64,000 nucleotides of DNA, taken from assembly GCA_049724395.1 (NCBI GenBank), contig JAUGWO010000183.1:124001-188000 (forward strand). The letters run 5' to 3'. The notes under the pieces are model-generated. The model was not told the origin of the DNA. It ran no database searches and saw only the letters and a list, made by a program, of their open reading frames with translations. This DNA comes from Spongospora subterranea f. sp. subterranea (Eukaryota > Endomyxa: Phytomyxea > Phytomyxea > Plasmodiophorida). Both the position numbers and the translations under genes were made by a program. Positions 1-10,272 of this stretch are shown one piece after another. Numbering within the stretch: position 1 is the first letter of the stretch; every line of letters starts with the position of its first letter.

Positions 1-112
1 TTGCCCAAGCATATCTAGACCCCGTCTAAACTCTCTTACAATACGCTTGCCAATACTCTGAACGAACAACCAATCAGTGAGAGCAAATTCCTGGAAACCA
101 AATGACGGAAAA

Positions 113-3100
113 CTAGAAAATCGAACGTGCCCCTTGAGACAATAAAATTGTACTCAATTTCAATCGAGTAATGAAACTTGTGAGCAGCTGGGAAATTAAT
201 GAAAATTTTGAAAGGAGATCTTCCAAACTCTGCTAAAGCATACAACAACAATTGGAAAAACAATCATAATTGCACCTGAGACACATTTCGGGCGATGTTG
301 TCTTTAGAGTCGAAAGGATCTTCAATGCAGAGATGAGCATGATGGTTGGGATGGAAAAGCAAACTGCGCTCATCCTTGGTTTTGGGCAACGGCACAAAGC
401 AAGCGCGCCTTAAGCTCACCATTTGATTGAGGGAATCCCACTGGGTTCCATAATAATGAAAATAACCAAGCAATAGTTGCCCTGAACAACGATGTCATTT
501 CATGGCTAACCTATGAACAAAAAAAAAGAAAACCACAGGAAAAAACGCAGCATTTTTGGATAAACGTAGAGCTGTTGTGCCAAGCACGATAGCATCATCA
601 TATAATCGCGCGGAAATTACCCAATGAATCCATGTTTGAGGTGGTCCAGTTCGTGAAAGCGTCGTTTTGGAATGGGTCCCGAGAATCATGAGTCGCGATA
701 ATCGGCTGGTCTCCGAAAGCCATCTCAAAAATATTGGGCAAAACGGGAGGTGAGCAACCGCACTGAAGATAATGTAATACCAAGAGAGTATGGCCAAAAG
801 AGTTTAACGACCCCATGGAGGCGTCTCCAATGAATCGACGCTTGCTCCAAAACTGCAAAACAAAATGAGTAGAACTAAGCACAGAAACAGCTGCCGAACA
901 AGCAACAATCGCAACGAACAGATATAGCTAATCAATTGAAACCCTGCCGGGTAAAAGAATAGAAGTTGGGTACCACGGGATAACGAGAATGAAAAGGAAA
1001 TATGAATTGAGACTCAATGAATCTGTGAAAATGTTTAACCTTAATTCCATTGATGAGCTTAGCGACACGAATATCTTTTTTAACGCAAGCGGCGACCATG
1101 GTCGACTTCAAGCGCTGTCTACCGATGTCATCTTTGAACGTGAAATCCACCTCGATTTTGTCAAGAACCGAATAATACTTGACAACCGGTACCCGAGCTG
1201 ATGAGTGAGGTCAGATTAACAACAGGAAAACCGGACAAGAGCAAGACCTCCGTGAACGAAAAAACTAACACCGGTAGATCTCTGTTGTTTTCGAAGAAGT
1301 TGGAACCAGCACCTATATTGGACTATGAATGAAAATACGGGATGCAGAACTCTGATACTTTAAGAGTTCCTCCTTGTCGGTCTTGAGAGGAAGTTTGGAC
1401 CAGAAGGAGACATCCAGATCGGATGATTCCGTCGACGTCAGAGACGGGACTGAACCAAACAGTTCCAGGAAGATCTCGACAGGCTCTAAAATGACGAATT
1501 AAATCATTTTACCCAGGAGAAAAACGACAGAAAAATGGGAACAAACAAAACAAAAACTACCAAAGAAAGGCTGTAAAAACGAAACGTGAATTATTCAAAC
1601 GTAAAGCGGGAAAGTTGCGGGTCTGCTTTGACGAGAAAACAAGAGACCCATTAAGACAAATTAACCAAAATTAATGACATTTTTCGTGTGAAGACGAATG
1701 GAAAATGGTACGTACCTGACTCTGAATCAAGATGCGTTTGAAGAACTTTGAGCCATTCGACAAACTGCTTCATTAACTACGTCAACCAGCAGGTCAGAAG
1801 AAGAAAACATGTCGCCGGGCAAAAACGTACATTAACTCGATTTTGAACAGTCGCCGGACGGGGTTGACAATTGGCGAAATGCGATTCAATCTCATTTGTG
1901 ATCAACGCCAACGCTTTGTTGACATCATCGAGCGCACGAGGCGGCTCTGGCTGAGACGTCACAGCTCAACAAACGGTTGACATTCGAAAAAGTGCTCTGA
2001 ACCTGATAGTTTTGAAGCGCACAAGGATTGAAGCGATCTAAATCCGATTCCTGCCAAAGACGAACAGAAACAGAAGAACCGGCGATAACAGCGCCATCAA
2101 GGGCGAGGAGCTTGATGATCGTATCCGGGTCCGGCAATTGAATCACGAGTAGCCGTCGCGTTTCGGGACTCCTTTCAAATGGCACTTGCTGGATCAACAG
2201 CGGATCAATATCCCGCGAACCAAATCATGAGAAGAGTTATTTTTAAATAACAAACACATGGTGTTCTGATGCATTGTATCAGACTAGAATAAACCGTAAT
2301 GGGAACCGGGTAGAGGACAAAATGTCAATAATTGGTAAGGGAGAATATGGAAAGTCATCAATGCTGCAAAGTCGTACAAAACTTGACAAAAGAATGGAAA
2401 ATAGCGATGGAACAGCAGAAACAAGTACCGTTCATCAAATATGTCAGATCAGTTGAACCATCAAACTATCAGGTACTTCTTTTAACGAAACTGATAACGC
2501 TAGAAAAGAACAAAATCTGAAAGAACTGAAGAACTGTAGAATGTGAGTGATTACCAGGAATGATTCTGGGCATGATGCCGCCACGAGAAGTTTACGGACC
2601 CGACCAGCCTGCTGCTTGAAAATAGGCGGGAGGTCATCAAGGACAACAACCAGATTGGGGGAGATATTACACATCCGCACTGTATCAATCTTCTTAACGC
2701 GATTTGGTTGAACCGTGTTATCTGTTATGTTTTTCTCGACTCCATCATTCTTTTCCTCCACATTCTGCCCCTTATTCGCGCCTGATTTCGAGATCTGTTT
2801 GCCTGGGTCAACTGCCTCCTGCAGCATATGATCGTTTACATCCTTTAACGGTACGGACATTCTATTCTGTTGTTGATTTATATCAGAGGCATTGATGGCT
2901 GAATGAAGCTCGCTTGTTTGATCATTCTCTGCGCCCATTGCCGAGTTTGATTCCAGCAATGACGGGTCGGTTGTTTGTGTTATAGCGCTATTGAGAGATC
3001 GGATCTGAAACTCATTACCAATATTTGGGTCAGGCGATGAGCTGTCGGTGGAGTGAAATGATGATATGGCGCTATCAGGGAGTTGGACCATGGTCTGTTC

Positions 3101-3355
3101 AGTAACAGCCAAACTTTGGTCACGCAATGAGCTGCGAACCTCTTGTTCCAAAATGGCGCCATCGGGAAACTGAAATATTGCCTCGTCATGCATTGCCATC
3201 TCTAGGGCAGGACGGAAACGATCAGTGGACTGGAATGATATGGCGCTATCGGGCGGCAGCACGTCCGCATCGTCCATTGCCACCTCTGAGAAGCGCGATG
3301 AGCTGCCGGCCCTCTCGTATGATGTGGAGCTATTCAATTCTGGTGTTTGGATCAT
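113..3355 (-). CDS. RRM-containing terminal nucleotidyltransferase (TUT1/Cid1-type poly(A)/poly(U) polymerase)
   Basis: A multi-exon gene for a non-canonical RNA nucleotidyltransferase that would add U or A residues to RNA 3' ends. Reading down the minus strand: a long low-complexity N-terminus (3355 to about 2700); an RRM-like segment split by introns (LVVVLDDLPPIF near 2650, then RRLLVIQLPDPDTI near 2130); the catalytic signature ELFGSVPSLTSTESSDLDVS near 1400-1480, which fits the family hG[S/G]..DhD pattern; RVPVVKYYSV with VDFTFKDDIG near 1120-1195; a central domain with WSKRRFIGDASMGSLNSFGH near 780-850; and the PAP-associated motif LCIEDPFDSKDNIARNV near 280-330. A 43-nt intron near 221-263 joins NVSQ to QSLEDLLSKF, and a stop follows at 113. 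I chose the ATG at 3355 because the frame is open below it. RRM plus this catalytic module resembles TUT1/Star-PAP. Exact exon borders between 1200 and 2550 are unresolved, and U versus A specificity cannot be told. Confidence 0.8.
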
Positions 3356-3664
3356 CACAGTTTGATTGCATTATTGGGAGAGGATTACAGGAAGTTACCG
3401 GACACCTTAACTCTCCAATTGTTTCAATTATATTTTTAGATGTGCGTACGCAAAAAGGCCAAATATGCAATATTCGACCGCGGGCACTTGAAGTTGAACT
3501 GCTCCCCGCCTCCCCCCTTAATTTATCGTATCTTCAAATCGATAGTTTTTCACCCAAATCATAATACCCTATGATGCCTATACTATTTACGTATCTGCAA
3601 CTTCATAAATATATTTCTCTTCAAGCTAATCTCCAATATAAACACTATATTTTTTCCAACTAAA

Positions 3665-4146
3665 CTATATAATGCTTATTCCATCTCTGGACAGTGATTC
3701 TTTATAATTTTCTTCATGAGTAATTATAAATTCCAGCATTTTGACTTTTTTAAATTCCATCATCCATTCCAAATACGATCTTTCGTAATTGTCCCACATG
3801 ATATGAACATCTTCAAATATACAACATCTTGTTAAAAATAGCGCTGGTTCGAAATACTGTCTTTGTACCGCTTCGAGCGAATTTCCTCCAATATAAGTTG
3901 AGATTTTACCTGCTGTTTGACCCTGCAATGCATGTGTGCTAATGGTATAAGAGGCATCCCAATTCTTTCGTACAGTTTTCGTTGAAAATTCAGAGTTTCA
4001 TTCATTGTCGTCATCTGTAAACGTATTAGATTTACTTCTGCATCACGCATACCTGCAACATGTTGAACAATCATTGCTATGCATTGACCCACATCGTCCT
4101 CCACTAATTCCACTACTTGCCCAGTAGATAGTGACACCGACTCCAT
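3665..4146 (-). CDS. small hypothetical protein, two exons
   Basis: A short gene starting MESVSLSTGQVVELVEDD at 4146. Exon 1 runs to 3910; a 53-nt intron (3857-3909, GTAAAA...ACAG) joins codons CAG and TAT; exon 2 ends at 3665. The predicted product is about 143 residues, charged and probably helical (NLIRLQMTTMNETLNFQRKL, then WMMEFKKVKMLEFIITHEEN), which suggests a small coiled-coil protein. There is no signal peptide or membrane segment. It lies between the nucleotidyltransferase promoter region and an old retroelement fragment. I do not recognise the family. The clean splice that keeps the frame open on both sides is the main support that the gene is real. Confidence 0.5.
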
Positions 4147-4170
4147 ACCAATTACATTGTGTGACAGTTT

Positions 4171-4780
4171 TTGTCATTCGTTAATGGTCAGTTATCATCC
4201 ATTCGACCTGTGAAAGTGTGCGACGGATGCTTCGCATTCGGTAGAAAGATGTTTTTGGAAAAAATGGACTTAAGCAAAGACAGCAACGCCACGCTTCTCG
4301 AGAGAATCAAAGAAATGTTATACCCATTAATTTCGAAATCGGGGATAACGTTCTCGTCGCATACAACCTGTCTCGAAACCATCCGCACAAACTCTAATTG
4401 GCGGGGTCCATTTCGTATTGTTGATTCTGTTAATAATTTTGTTTTTAAGGTGAAAGACTATATAACTCAAGATATAACCGAAGTGCACGTAGCAAGAATG
4501 CGTTATTTCGATGATTCCACACTAGAAATGACAGCAGATCTGTACAATCAGATTGCCCACGACAGTTTCGGTTATCAAGTTGATCATTTCTGAGGATCTT
4601 CGACTAAATCAAGAAACTAATCAGCCAGAAATCCTTGTGGCTTTGAAAGGGTTTGATGGTCACGATTCAACTTGGGAACCTGTTACAAATATCGTGGCAG
4701 ATGTTCCTGTATTACTTAAAGGTTTCTTGCGTGACAGGACCGATTCTTCGTCACATTCATTGCTCGAATCTTTATGAAAG
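4171..4780 (+). mobile_element. Ty3/Gypsy chromovirus fossil (integrase C-terminus and chromodomain)
   Basis: Remnant of the 3' part of a Ty3/Gypsy pol gene. Its parts are the integrase C-terminal barrel (WRGPFRIVD and the EVHVARMRYFDDSTLEMT region, typical of Gypsy integrase tails) and a chromodomain-like segment (ALKGFDGHDSTWEPVTNI). A chromodomain marks the chromovirus branch. The copy is old and broken, and no LTR is visible. A related but separate integrase fragment lies near 13.3-14.2 kb. Confidence 0.75.
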
Positions 4781-4919
4781 AGGGAATGTACTACAGCCAG
4801 CCCTTAGGACAGCCATACAGCTAGCCCTCTGTACTCTTAGTCCTGTAATGACAACATTATGTCCGTTGATAGTAAATGACTCCGATCATAAGCTCTTAAG
4901 AACTTGTGTAAACCTTTGT

Positions 4920-5220
4920 TTACAGATCTTCATCTATACCGCTGGCTTTACTTTCCAAAGTCAGTACAACTTTTGGCTCCTTTGGTGCAGAGACAGCAAC
5001 CTGATGATCAACTGTCGGTAATGACTGTCGTGAGGAAATCTGTTGCTGTGGTTGTGGTTGAGATGGCTGATGTGGCTGGAAATGCTGGCTGAGTTGCTGT
5101 TGTAGGTGCTGCGGCTGCTGAGCGACTTGTTCCTGGAATTGCTGAAGTTGTTGCTGCTGCTGAGTCCTGAGTGCGGCTAAAAGTTCGTCAACAATGAATG
5201 GAGCTTCTGGGCCCATCACC
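4920..5220 (-). mobile_element. possible Gypsy gag N-terminus, Gln-rich (fossil)
   Basis: A minus-strand reading begins MGPEAPFIVDELLAALR and continues into a glutamine-rich tract with CAG/CAA runs. The opening helix followed by a Q-rich stretch resembles the start of many Gypsy gag proteins, and it lies beside the integrase/chromodomain fossil. It could instead be an unrelated low-complexity host exon. Treated as a broken retroelement remnant. Confidence 0.3.
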
Positions 5221-5287
5221 AAATAAAGTACACAAGCCAAAAGAAAACGAGAGAGTCCAGAACACGAAAAACAAGAATGATTTATTA

Positions 5288-5843
5288 CTCCCTCTGTCCG
5301 GAAATGATTGATAGATTTACGTTTTTTATTTTTCCGGAAATGATTGATAGATTCGTTACACACCAAGTGATCATATGTTACATCAACGTAACGATAGTCA
5401 TTAATAACGATAATATTGTGACACGACTGGAATACACCATTGGAAATACCGCCTAGGACTATCATGAAGACAACCGAAAAACTCAAGGCTTTTATTCACT
5501 TGGATTGCTAATAACTTTGCTTATATTGCTCCGTTTCCTTTCTACCTTGCTGCGTTAGAAAGGATTTACCATCTGGCATCCGATGGCGCAACTGGCCTAT
5601 TGAAATCTCTGGAAATGACCTTCTGGCGGGTGATTTCGAGATGATTTTTCCTAAATCCTACTTTTCGATCGTGTGATACACCTTCGTCATTATTTGAATT
5701 AAAAATGAATGTCCAAGATTATCACAGTGAATAGTTCTACATGTTAATAAACACATTTCACATTTACTTAGTAATGGTTTTCATTGTCGGCCTTAATCTT
5801 TTCGTATGTCGCAAATCTATCAATCATTGACGGACAGAGGGAG
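5288..5843. mobile_element. Stowaway-like MITE (Tc1/mariner type), 556 bp
   Basis: Inverted ends CTCCCTCTGTCCGGAAATG (left) and the complement of CATTGACGGACAGAGGGAG (right) continue into a shared GATTGATAGATTT stretch. Each end is flanked by TA (5286-5287 and 5844-5845), the expected target duplication. The left end holds a second direct copy of the GGAAATGATTGATAGATT motif near 5335. No transposase reading frame is seen inside, so it is non-autonomous. Confidence 0.75.
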
Positions 5844-5931
5844 TATTTAATATTAACCGAGACACGAGACCAGTACGGTATCGATCAATCGCCTGGGTTC
5901 CGTAATTCGTGGTAGATATTAAGTATAGGAA

Positions 5932-6609
5932 CTAATTGAATCGGTGATGCAGCCCGAAAAACGTGCCGAGCTGCGCAAGACGCCGATTGATGTTATCGAC
6001 GGGGACTTGGCCGTACGCCAGGAGGAGCGCATCGACGGCAGATGCAGGTAGGGCCTTGTGGGCGGCGGTGGTCGCCGGGAAACCCACCGGGACGACCCCA
6101 TTGTTTCCAATTAACTCATTAATTGGAAACGAGTCCTGTGATAACTGGGAGTTGATCAAACGAGCGATGCTTCGCGATTCTCTAAGAACCGATATAATAT
6201 CGTGTCAATTAAGTAGTGAGGTGAACAAAGGGGGTACTCCTCAAACTCACCAAACGTTCAAAAGAATTAATCACAAATGAATTAATGGCTGAAATGGCTG
6301 CAGTGCGGCGTTGATCGCCGGGGCGAACCACGCCGGCGCCCCTGCGCCTGGATAAAGTTGGGCAGCATGCTCATTCAAAACGGCTTGACGCCGGATCACG
6401 GCGCCGGCCACCTCGTCGTCGGAGATCGCCGGGGCGGCCGCGTTGACGAGCCGCAGCGTCTTACGAGCCTTGCAGTCATCATCTGCTGCAGTTACGTCGG
6501 CCACGTTGATCGGAATTCCCGCAGCAATCGCCAGCGCCCCTGCTGGAGCGACTGCGTCCGCGTTTGCATCTGCGATGGCCGCGAGCGCAGGAATGTTCGC
6601 TGAGTACAT
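5932..6609 (-). CDS. repeated small-gene family, copy A (intact, 194 aa)
   Basis: A two-exon gene. Exon 1 (6609-6275) starts MYSANIPALAAIADANADA, an Ala-rich segment, then DDDCKARKTLRLVNAAAPAI, AVIRRQAVLNEHAAQLYP and GAPAWFAPAINAAL. Intron 6182-6274. Exon 2 (6181-5932) encodes ESRSIARLINSQLSQDSF, then ALPASAVDALLLAYGQVP and NRRLAQLGTFFGLHHRFN before the stop. The order (helical first half, PAWF-type linker, then L..L....VD.LL.AYG...N..RR..L) resembles fungal proteins with a Mug135-like C-terminal domain, but this is recalled pattern matching. The frame is open throughout. The same protein recurs at 11.3, 12.6, 21.0, 22.8 and 23.3-23.8 kb. Function unknown. Confidence 0.6.
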
Positions 6610-6800
6610 GACGTCAAATCAGAATGAGGAAAATTGTTGATTCTGAGATTTATAACGGATTCGGACCGATTGGCAGTCACTGTCCAATCAGGTGCACATG
6701 TACAGTATCAGGCTTGGTCAATTGTTATGGCGTCATTCATTGTGACCAAATGGCCATTGTCATGCCGTCATTCATTGTGACCAAATGGCCCATGTCATGC
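6610..6800 (-). promoter_or_regulatory. promoter module of copy A
   Basis: On the minus strand the start codon is preceded by the CRE-like palindrome TGACGTCA (overlapping the ATG), a TATA-like box (GTTATAAAT, about 45 nt upstream) and an ATTGG/CCAAT motif near 6690. Further upstream there are direct repeats of TGAATGACGGCATGACA near 6740-6805. The module is near-identical before copy B and recognisable before D and E. Confidence 0.55.
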
Positions 6801-6805
6801 CGTCA

Positions 6806-7079
6806 TTCACCGATTTCTCCCGCGCGCCTCTTTCACTAACTTCCTAGCCTACGCCGCCTCCCTTTTCTCTTTTCCTCCTTGTCAATCGCTAATGATGCCG
6901 ATCTGTATGTTGACACAGCCCCGAACCGTTGTCGCCTCACTCCTCCAGGTCCCTGACCGCCTTCGAATGGTTCAGATAAGATTTGTCGTTAAACGCAATT
7001 GTAGCGAGCGATGACGAATCAGGACGTTGCGTTGGATCGAGGGCCGCGATACTCTGAAAAAATTGTTAAATCGCGATTC
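6806..7079 (-). pseudogene. captured DNA-PKcs gene fragment P1
   Basis: This stretch matches the intact DNA-PKcs gene at about 39314-39586 in the same orientation, with only scattered differences by eye (for example the shared CTTGTCAATCGCTAATG and CGAATGGTTCAGATAAG). Homology starts at TTCACCG just after the copy A promoter repeats and stops abruptly after CGCGATTC. It is the inverted counterpart of the end of the longer fragment at 10273-11133. Confidence 0.85.
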
Positions 7080-7271
7080 ACGGGACACAGATATTTCGGG
7101 AAATGTAGCGCCACTACTGTATTGATGTCGCCAGCCTCTAACGAAGTTTAGGGTTTGGGGGGTACAATGTTCCGAGGAATACGGTACGTAGTGACTTGTT
7201 GTATGTATTAATCTCAATATTTTTACTTTTCTCTCAACTTTAGTGCGTAAAATATCAGTCAATAGGGGGTA

Positions 7272-8762
7272 CAGTGCGGGACACCTAGTCTCGACAAATT
7301 TCCAAGGACTTTTTTGTATGGCAGCTGGCACGGAATTCTCAACCGCCGGGCTACATCAAGCCGGGTATTGAACATCGTTATCACATAGATATCATCGAGA
7401 CCAACAATTTGACGATTTAAATTTTGTCATAAGTCAAAAACTCAGTGCGGAGTTCACGTTTGAAAATTCACCTTTTTTAAAATTGGCCAGTGGTGAAAAT
7501 ATATGCGTACAAATGTGCGTGCGCATCTTTATAGCTGCGTGTGTCACGGAACATATAAATGCGTACGTCGCATTCTATAAAATGCGACAGTAAACCTAAA
7601 ACATGCGAAGAGGAAATAACAATTTTTGCCACTCTTTTCCGCCCATTGTTTTTTCAGGTCTTCAATGTCGTCCGCAGGTATTGCACGTTGTGACTTGTAT
7701 TGTTTGCAAATGAAGCAGCTACTTGACCTTCAGACCATTCTTGTAGCGTCTCCAAAGCGAATTGTCAGCCGAAACCATTTGCGGTCAAAGGCTAATGGAA
7801 TTTCATCCAGGATCTGTGGCGCCTTGTTACGTAAGCCGGGAAACGGATAATCGCATTGTTCGCGGCAAATAACTTTGCCCTTACCAATGCCATTTCTACT
7901 CGGTTTAACTCATATGGATCTTTGGCAAAATTCTGATGAAAACTCTGCTTCCAATTCCAAAATTCGGGTCAGACAGCATGTAGGAATTTCTGGATTCTTG
8001 AGTTTGTTAGTTTTGCAGTCTTTACAAATACCAATGCATTTGCGATGTTCTGGGAGAAGCCCCCGTTCTTGTACAACGTGCGACATCCCTTTTGCTTGTG
8101 GGAATAATCGTTCAGGAAAACCATTGATTGTGGAACAGAAGTCGGGTCAATCTGATTTCGCTAAATGTATACAGTATATAGTTAGTTTATGGCCGCAATT
8201 CGACGATAAATATTTCTAACCTGGTGAGCGGAAATGAAGAAAGTATCGCGCATTAAAGGGTGTTTGCCTCCGGGATTCACGTTGATGGAAATCTGAACTG
8301 CACAGATTTTCAAAGAGATGCAGTGAATCATGTTCTTGTTTGTTGCGAGAAGCAAGTTTCCTTGTCTTCGTCTTGCAGCCTCTGCAGCAGCAGTACGTTT
8401 CCCGACATCGTAAGCGGGGGGGCATCATAAGCAAACCGTATCGTTTATATGCTCTCCTCAGGAATGTTCGGTAGGTAAACATCGACAAAGTGGGTTTAAT
8501 CGACTGGTGCATAAACTCTATATATTTAGAGAGAGAATTTCATTCCCTATTCAGCAAGCTGTCAGACGGCTCAAAAACAGCAATATTGAGGGAGTTCTAT
8601 AAATAGCTTTTGATTTTTTGAAAATTGGCCGGAGTGTACATATGGGGAAAGCAGCTTGTTAGATTCGTTTTTTCAAGGCGCATCTTTTTTGCTAACATAG
8701 TTTGGCCTCTACTCCACTTGAAAGGCCCGTAAAAATTTGTCGAGACTAGATGTCCCGCACTG
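7272..8762 (-). mobile_element. Tc1/mariner-type DNA transposon, degenerate, nested
   Basis: A 30-bp terminal inverted repeat (CAGTGCGGGACACCTAGTCT... at 7272; the right copy has one mismatch and ends at 8762) is flanked by TA on both sides. Minus-strand frames between about 8500 and 7630 carry a decayed DDE transposase: LFPQAKGMSHVVQERGLLPE, CCLTRILELEAEFSSEFCQ and CREQCDYPFPGLRNKAPQI with AFDRKWFR. These match the C-terminal half of a transposase family common in fungi. The frame is broken by stops and shifts (for example a stop after the EFCQ segment). Removing the element restores a perfect copy of the host repeat end, which proves the insertion. Confidence 0.8.
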
Positions 8763-8914
8763 TATCAAAGTTGCGATTCCGCAGAATTTGAAAAGCGCTT
8801 TTAAACTACGAGGCTACCGCACGGACTTCTGCGCATGTCGTGATCCGAGCAGCAACCGCCGCCCAGACAAAACTCCACCCTCACCGATTCATTTCCCCGA
8901 TTCATAATAGAATC

Positions 8915-9460
8915 ATGTCTCAGCAAACAACACCAAGAGTTATGCCTGGCAAAGCAGCGGCGACGAAGTCGCGACGACGAACGACAGCAGCCGAATATCT
9001 GATGATGGTCGAGTTCATTGAAATCGATACTAACGTTCAGTTGATCACTGGAGGTGCCGCAAAGGGCAAGCCAATGCAGGCTGGTCAGAAATTGACGAAA
9101 GCCGATGCATACAGAGCTTTAGCAGAGTATATGAACAAAAAATTGAAAGATCCAAAGCGCATTTGGACAGCATCCGAAGCGAAAAGCCGATGGGAATCGT
9201 ACTGGAATCGGTACAAAGCCACACATAAGCAGATTCATTCACAAACGGGTTTCGGATTGACCCAGAAAGATGAAGATCAAGGGATTTTGACTATGGCAGA
9301 AAAGGAAGAGCGGATGTGCCCTTATTACTGCCGTTTGGATGCGTTGTTTGGGCAAAGGCAGAACATCAATCCTGCCGTCATCTTTGAAGTGGCGACGTCG
9401 CCCCAGGTGGCATTAGATGACGACGGCGCCCAATCGGCGATTATCTGCAACGATAAGTGA
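8915..9460 (+). CDS. Myb/SANT-like DNA-binding protein of a transposon
   Basis: A 181-residue ORF with ATG at 8915. A basic N-terminus (TKSRRRTTAAEYLMMVEFIE) leads into a Myb/SANT-like domain with AYRALAEYMNKKL, RIWTASEAKSRWESYWNRYK, TGFGLTQKDEDQGI, EERMCPYYCRLDALFGQR and NINP. This block is typical of small Myb-like proteins found with fungal and protist TIR transposons; they probably bind transposon ends. It lies inside the element bounded by the AGGGGGTATC ends, with no transposase beside it. The ORF is intact. It could have been taken over by the host. Confidence 0.65.
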   Translation: MSQQTTPRVMPGKAAATKSRRRTTAAEYLMMVEFIEIDTNVQLITGGAAKGKPMQAGQKLTKADAYRALAEYMNKKLKDPKRIWTASEAKSRWESYWNRYKATHKQIHSQTGFGLTQKDEDQGILTMAEKEERMCPYYCRLDALFGQRQNINPAVIFEVATSPQVALDDDGAQSAIICNDK

Positions 9461-9831
9461 ATAAGTTACTGATGGCAGGTGTATCCAAGCAGTGTCGGTT
9501 TTCGAATCGTCAGCGAGGCAAATCAAAGTTTAAAAGCAGCGGCACACGCAACTTTGATACCCCCTTCTAGAAAACCTGCTTTTATCGAGTGCTTTTAAAG
9601 GATTAAAAAGTGCTTTTAAACTGATTAAAAGCAGAGTTTAAAAGCAGCGGCACACGCAACTTTGATACCCCCTAATATTGGGAACTGGAAAAATCTAAAA
9701 CTATAGAAACCTTGAGCTCGGCAAGATCTATCGATCTATAGAATCAAAATTATATTTAACGCATTCTTGTTATATAAATTGCAAACTCCGTGGCCTCCTG
9801 CGGAAAGTTGGTGAGTTAAGACGGCGCGCAC

Positions 9832-10271
9832 TGTAGCTTGATTCATTATTTGTATCGTTACACTAACGAGAAGCCATGCACGGTGTAGCTTGATTCATTA
9901 TTTGTATCGTTACACTAACGAGAAGCCATGCACGGTGTAGCTTGATTCATTATTTGTATCGTTACACTAACGAGAAGCCATGCACGGTGTAGCTTGATTC
10001 ATTATTTGTATCGTTACACTAACGAGAAGCCATGCACGGTGTAGCTTGATTCATTATTTGTATCGTTACACTAACGAGAAGCCATGCACGGTGTAGCTTG
10101 ATTCATTATTTGTATCGTTACACTAACGAGAAGCCATGCACGGTGTAGCTTGATTCATTATTTGTATCGTTACACTAACGAGAAGCCATGCACGGTGTAG
10201 CTTGATTCATTATTTGTATCGTTACACTAACGAGAAGCCATGCACGGTGTAGCTTGATTCATTATTTGTAT
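9832..10271. repeat. 52-bp tandem array, about 8.4 copies
   Basis: Unit begins TGTAGCTTGATTCATTATTT and ends AGCCATGCACGG; starts fall every 52 bp from 9832 to 10248. Copies are almost identical by eye, so the array is young or homogenised. It stops in mid-unit exactly where the captured DNA-PKcs sequence begins. Confidence 0.95.
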
Positions 10272-10272
10272 T

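Larger units (their letters stand above)
7264..9673. mobile_element. Harbinger-like TIR element carrying a Myb/SANT gene, interrupted by a Tc1/mariner element
   Basis: Ends are AGGGGGTATCAAAGTTGCG (left, split by the nested insertion after AGGGGG+TA) and its exact complement at 9655-9673. A three-base repeat AAT flanks both sides (7261-7263 and 9674-9676). A second, internal copy of the right end lies near 9533-9568. The only substantial gene inside is the Myb/SANT-like ORF at 8915-9460; no transposase of this element is seen. A Myb-like partner gene and a 3-bp duplication fit the PIF/Harbinger group, but the class is inferred. Confidence 0.6.

Noticed and set aside
9832-10271. CRISPR-like array
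   Set aside because: Units are contiguous 52-bp tandem repeats with no variable spacers, in a eukaryotic genome. The same applies to the 88-bp array at 48370-51504.
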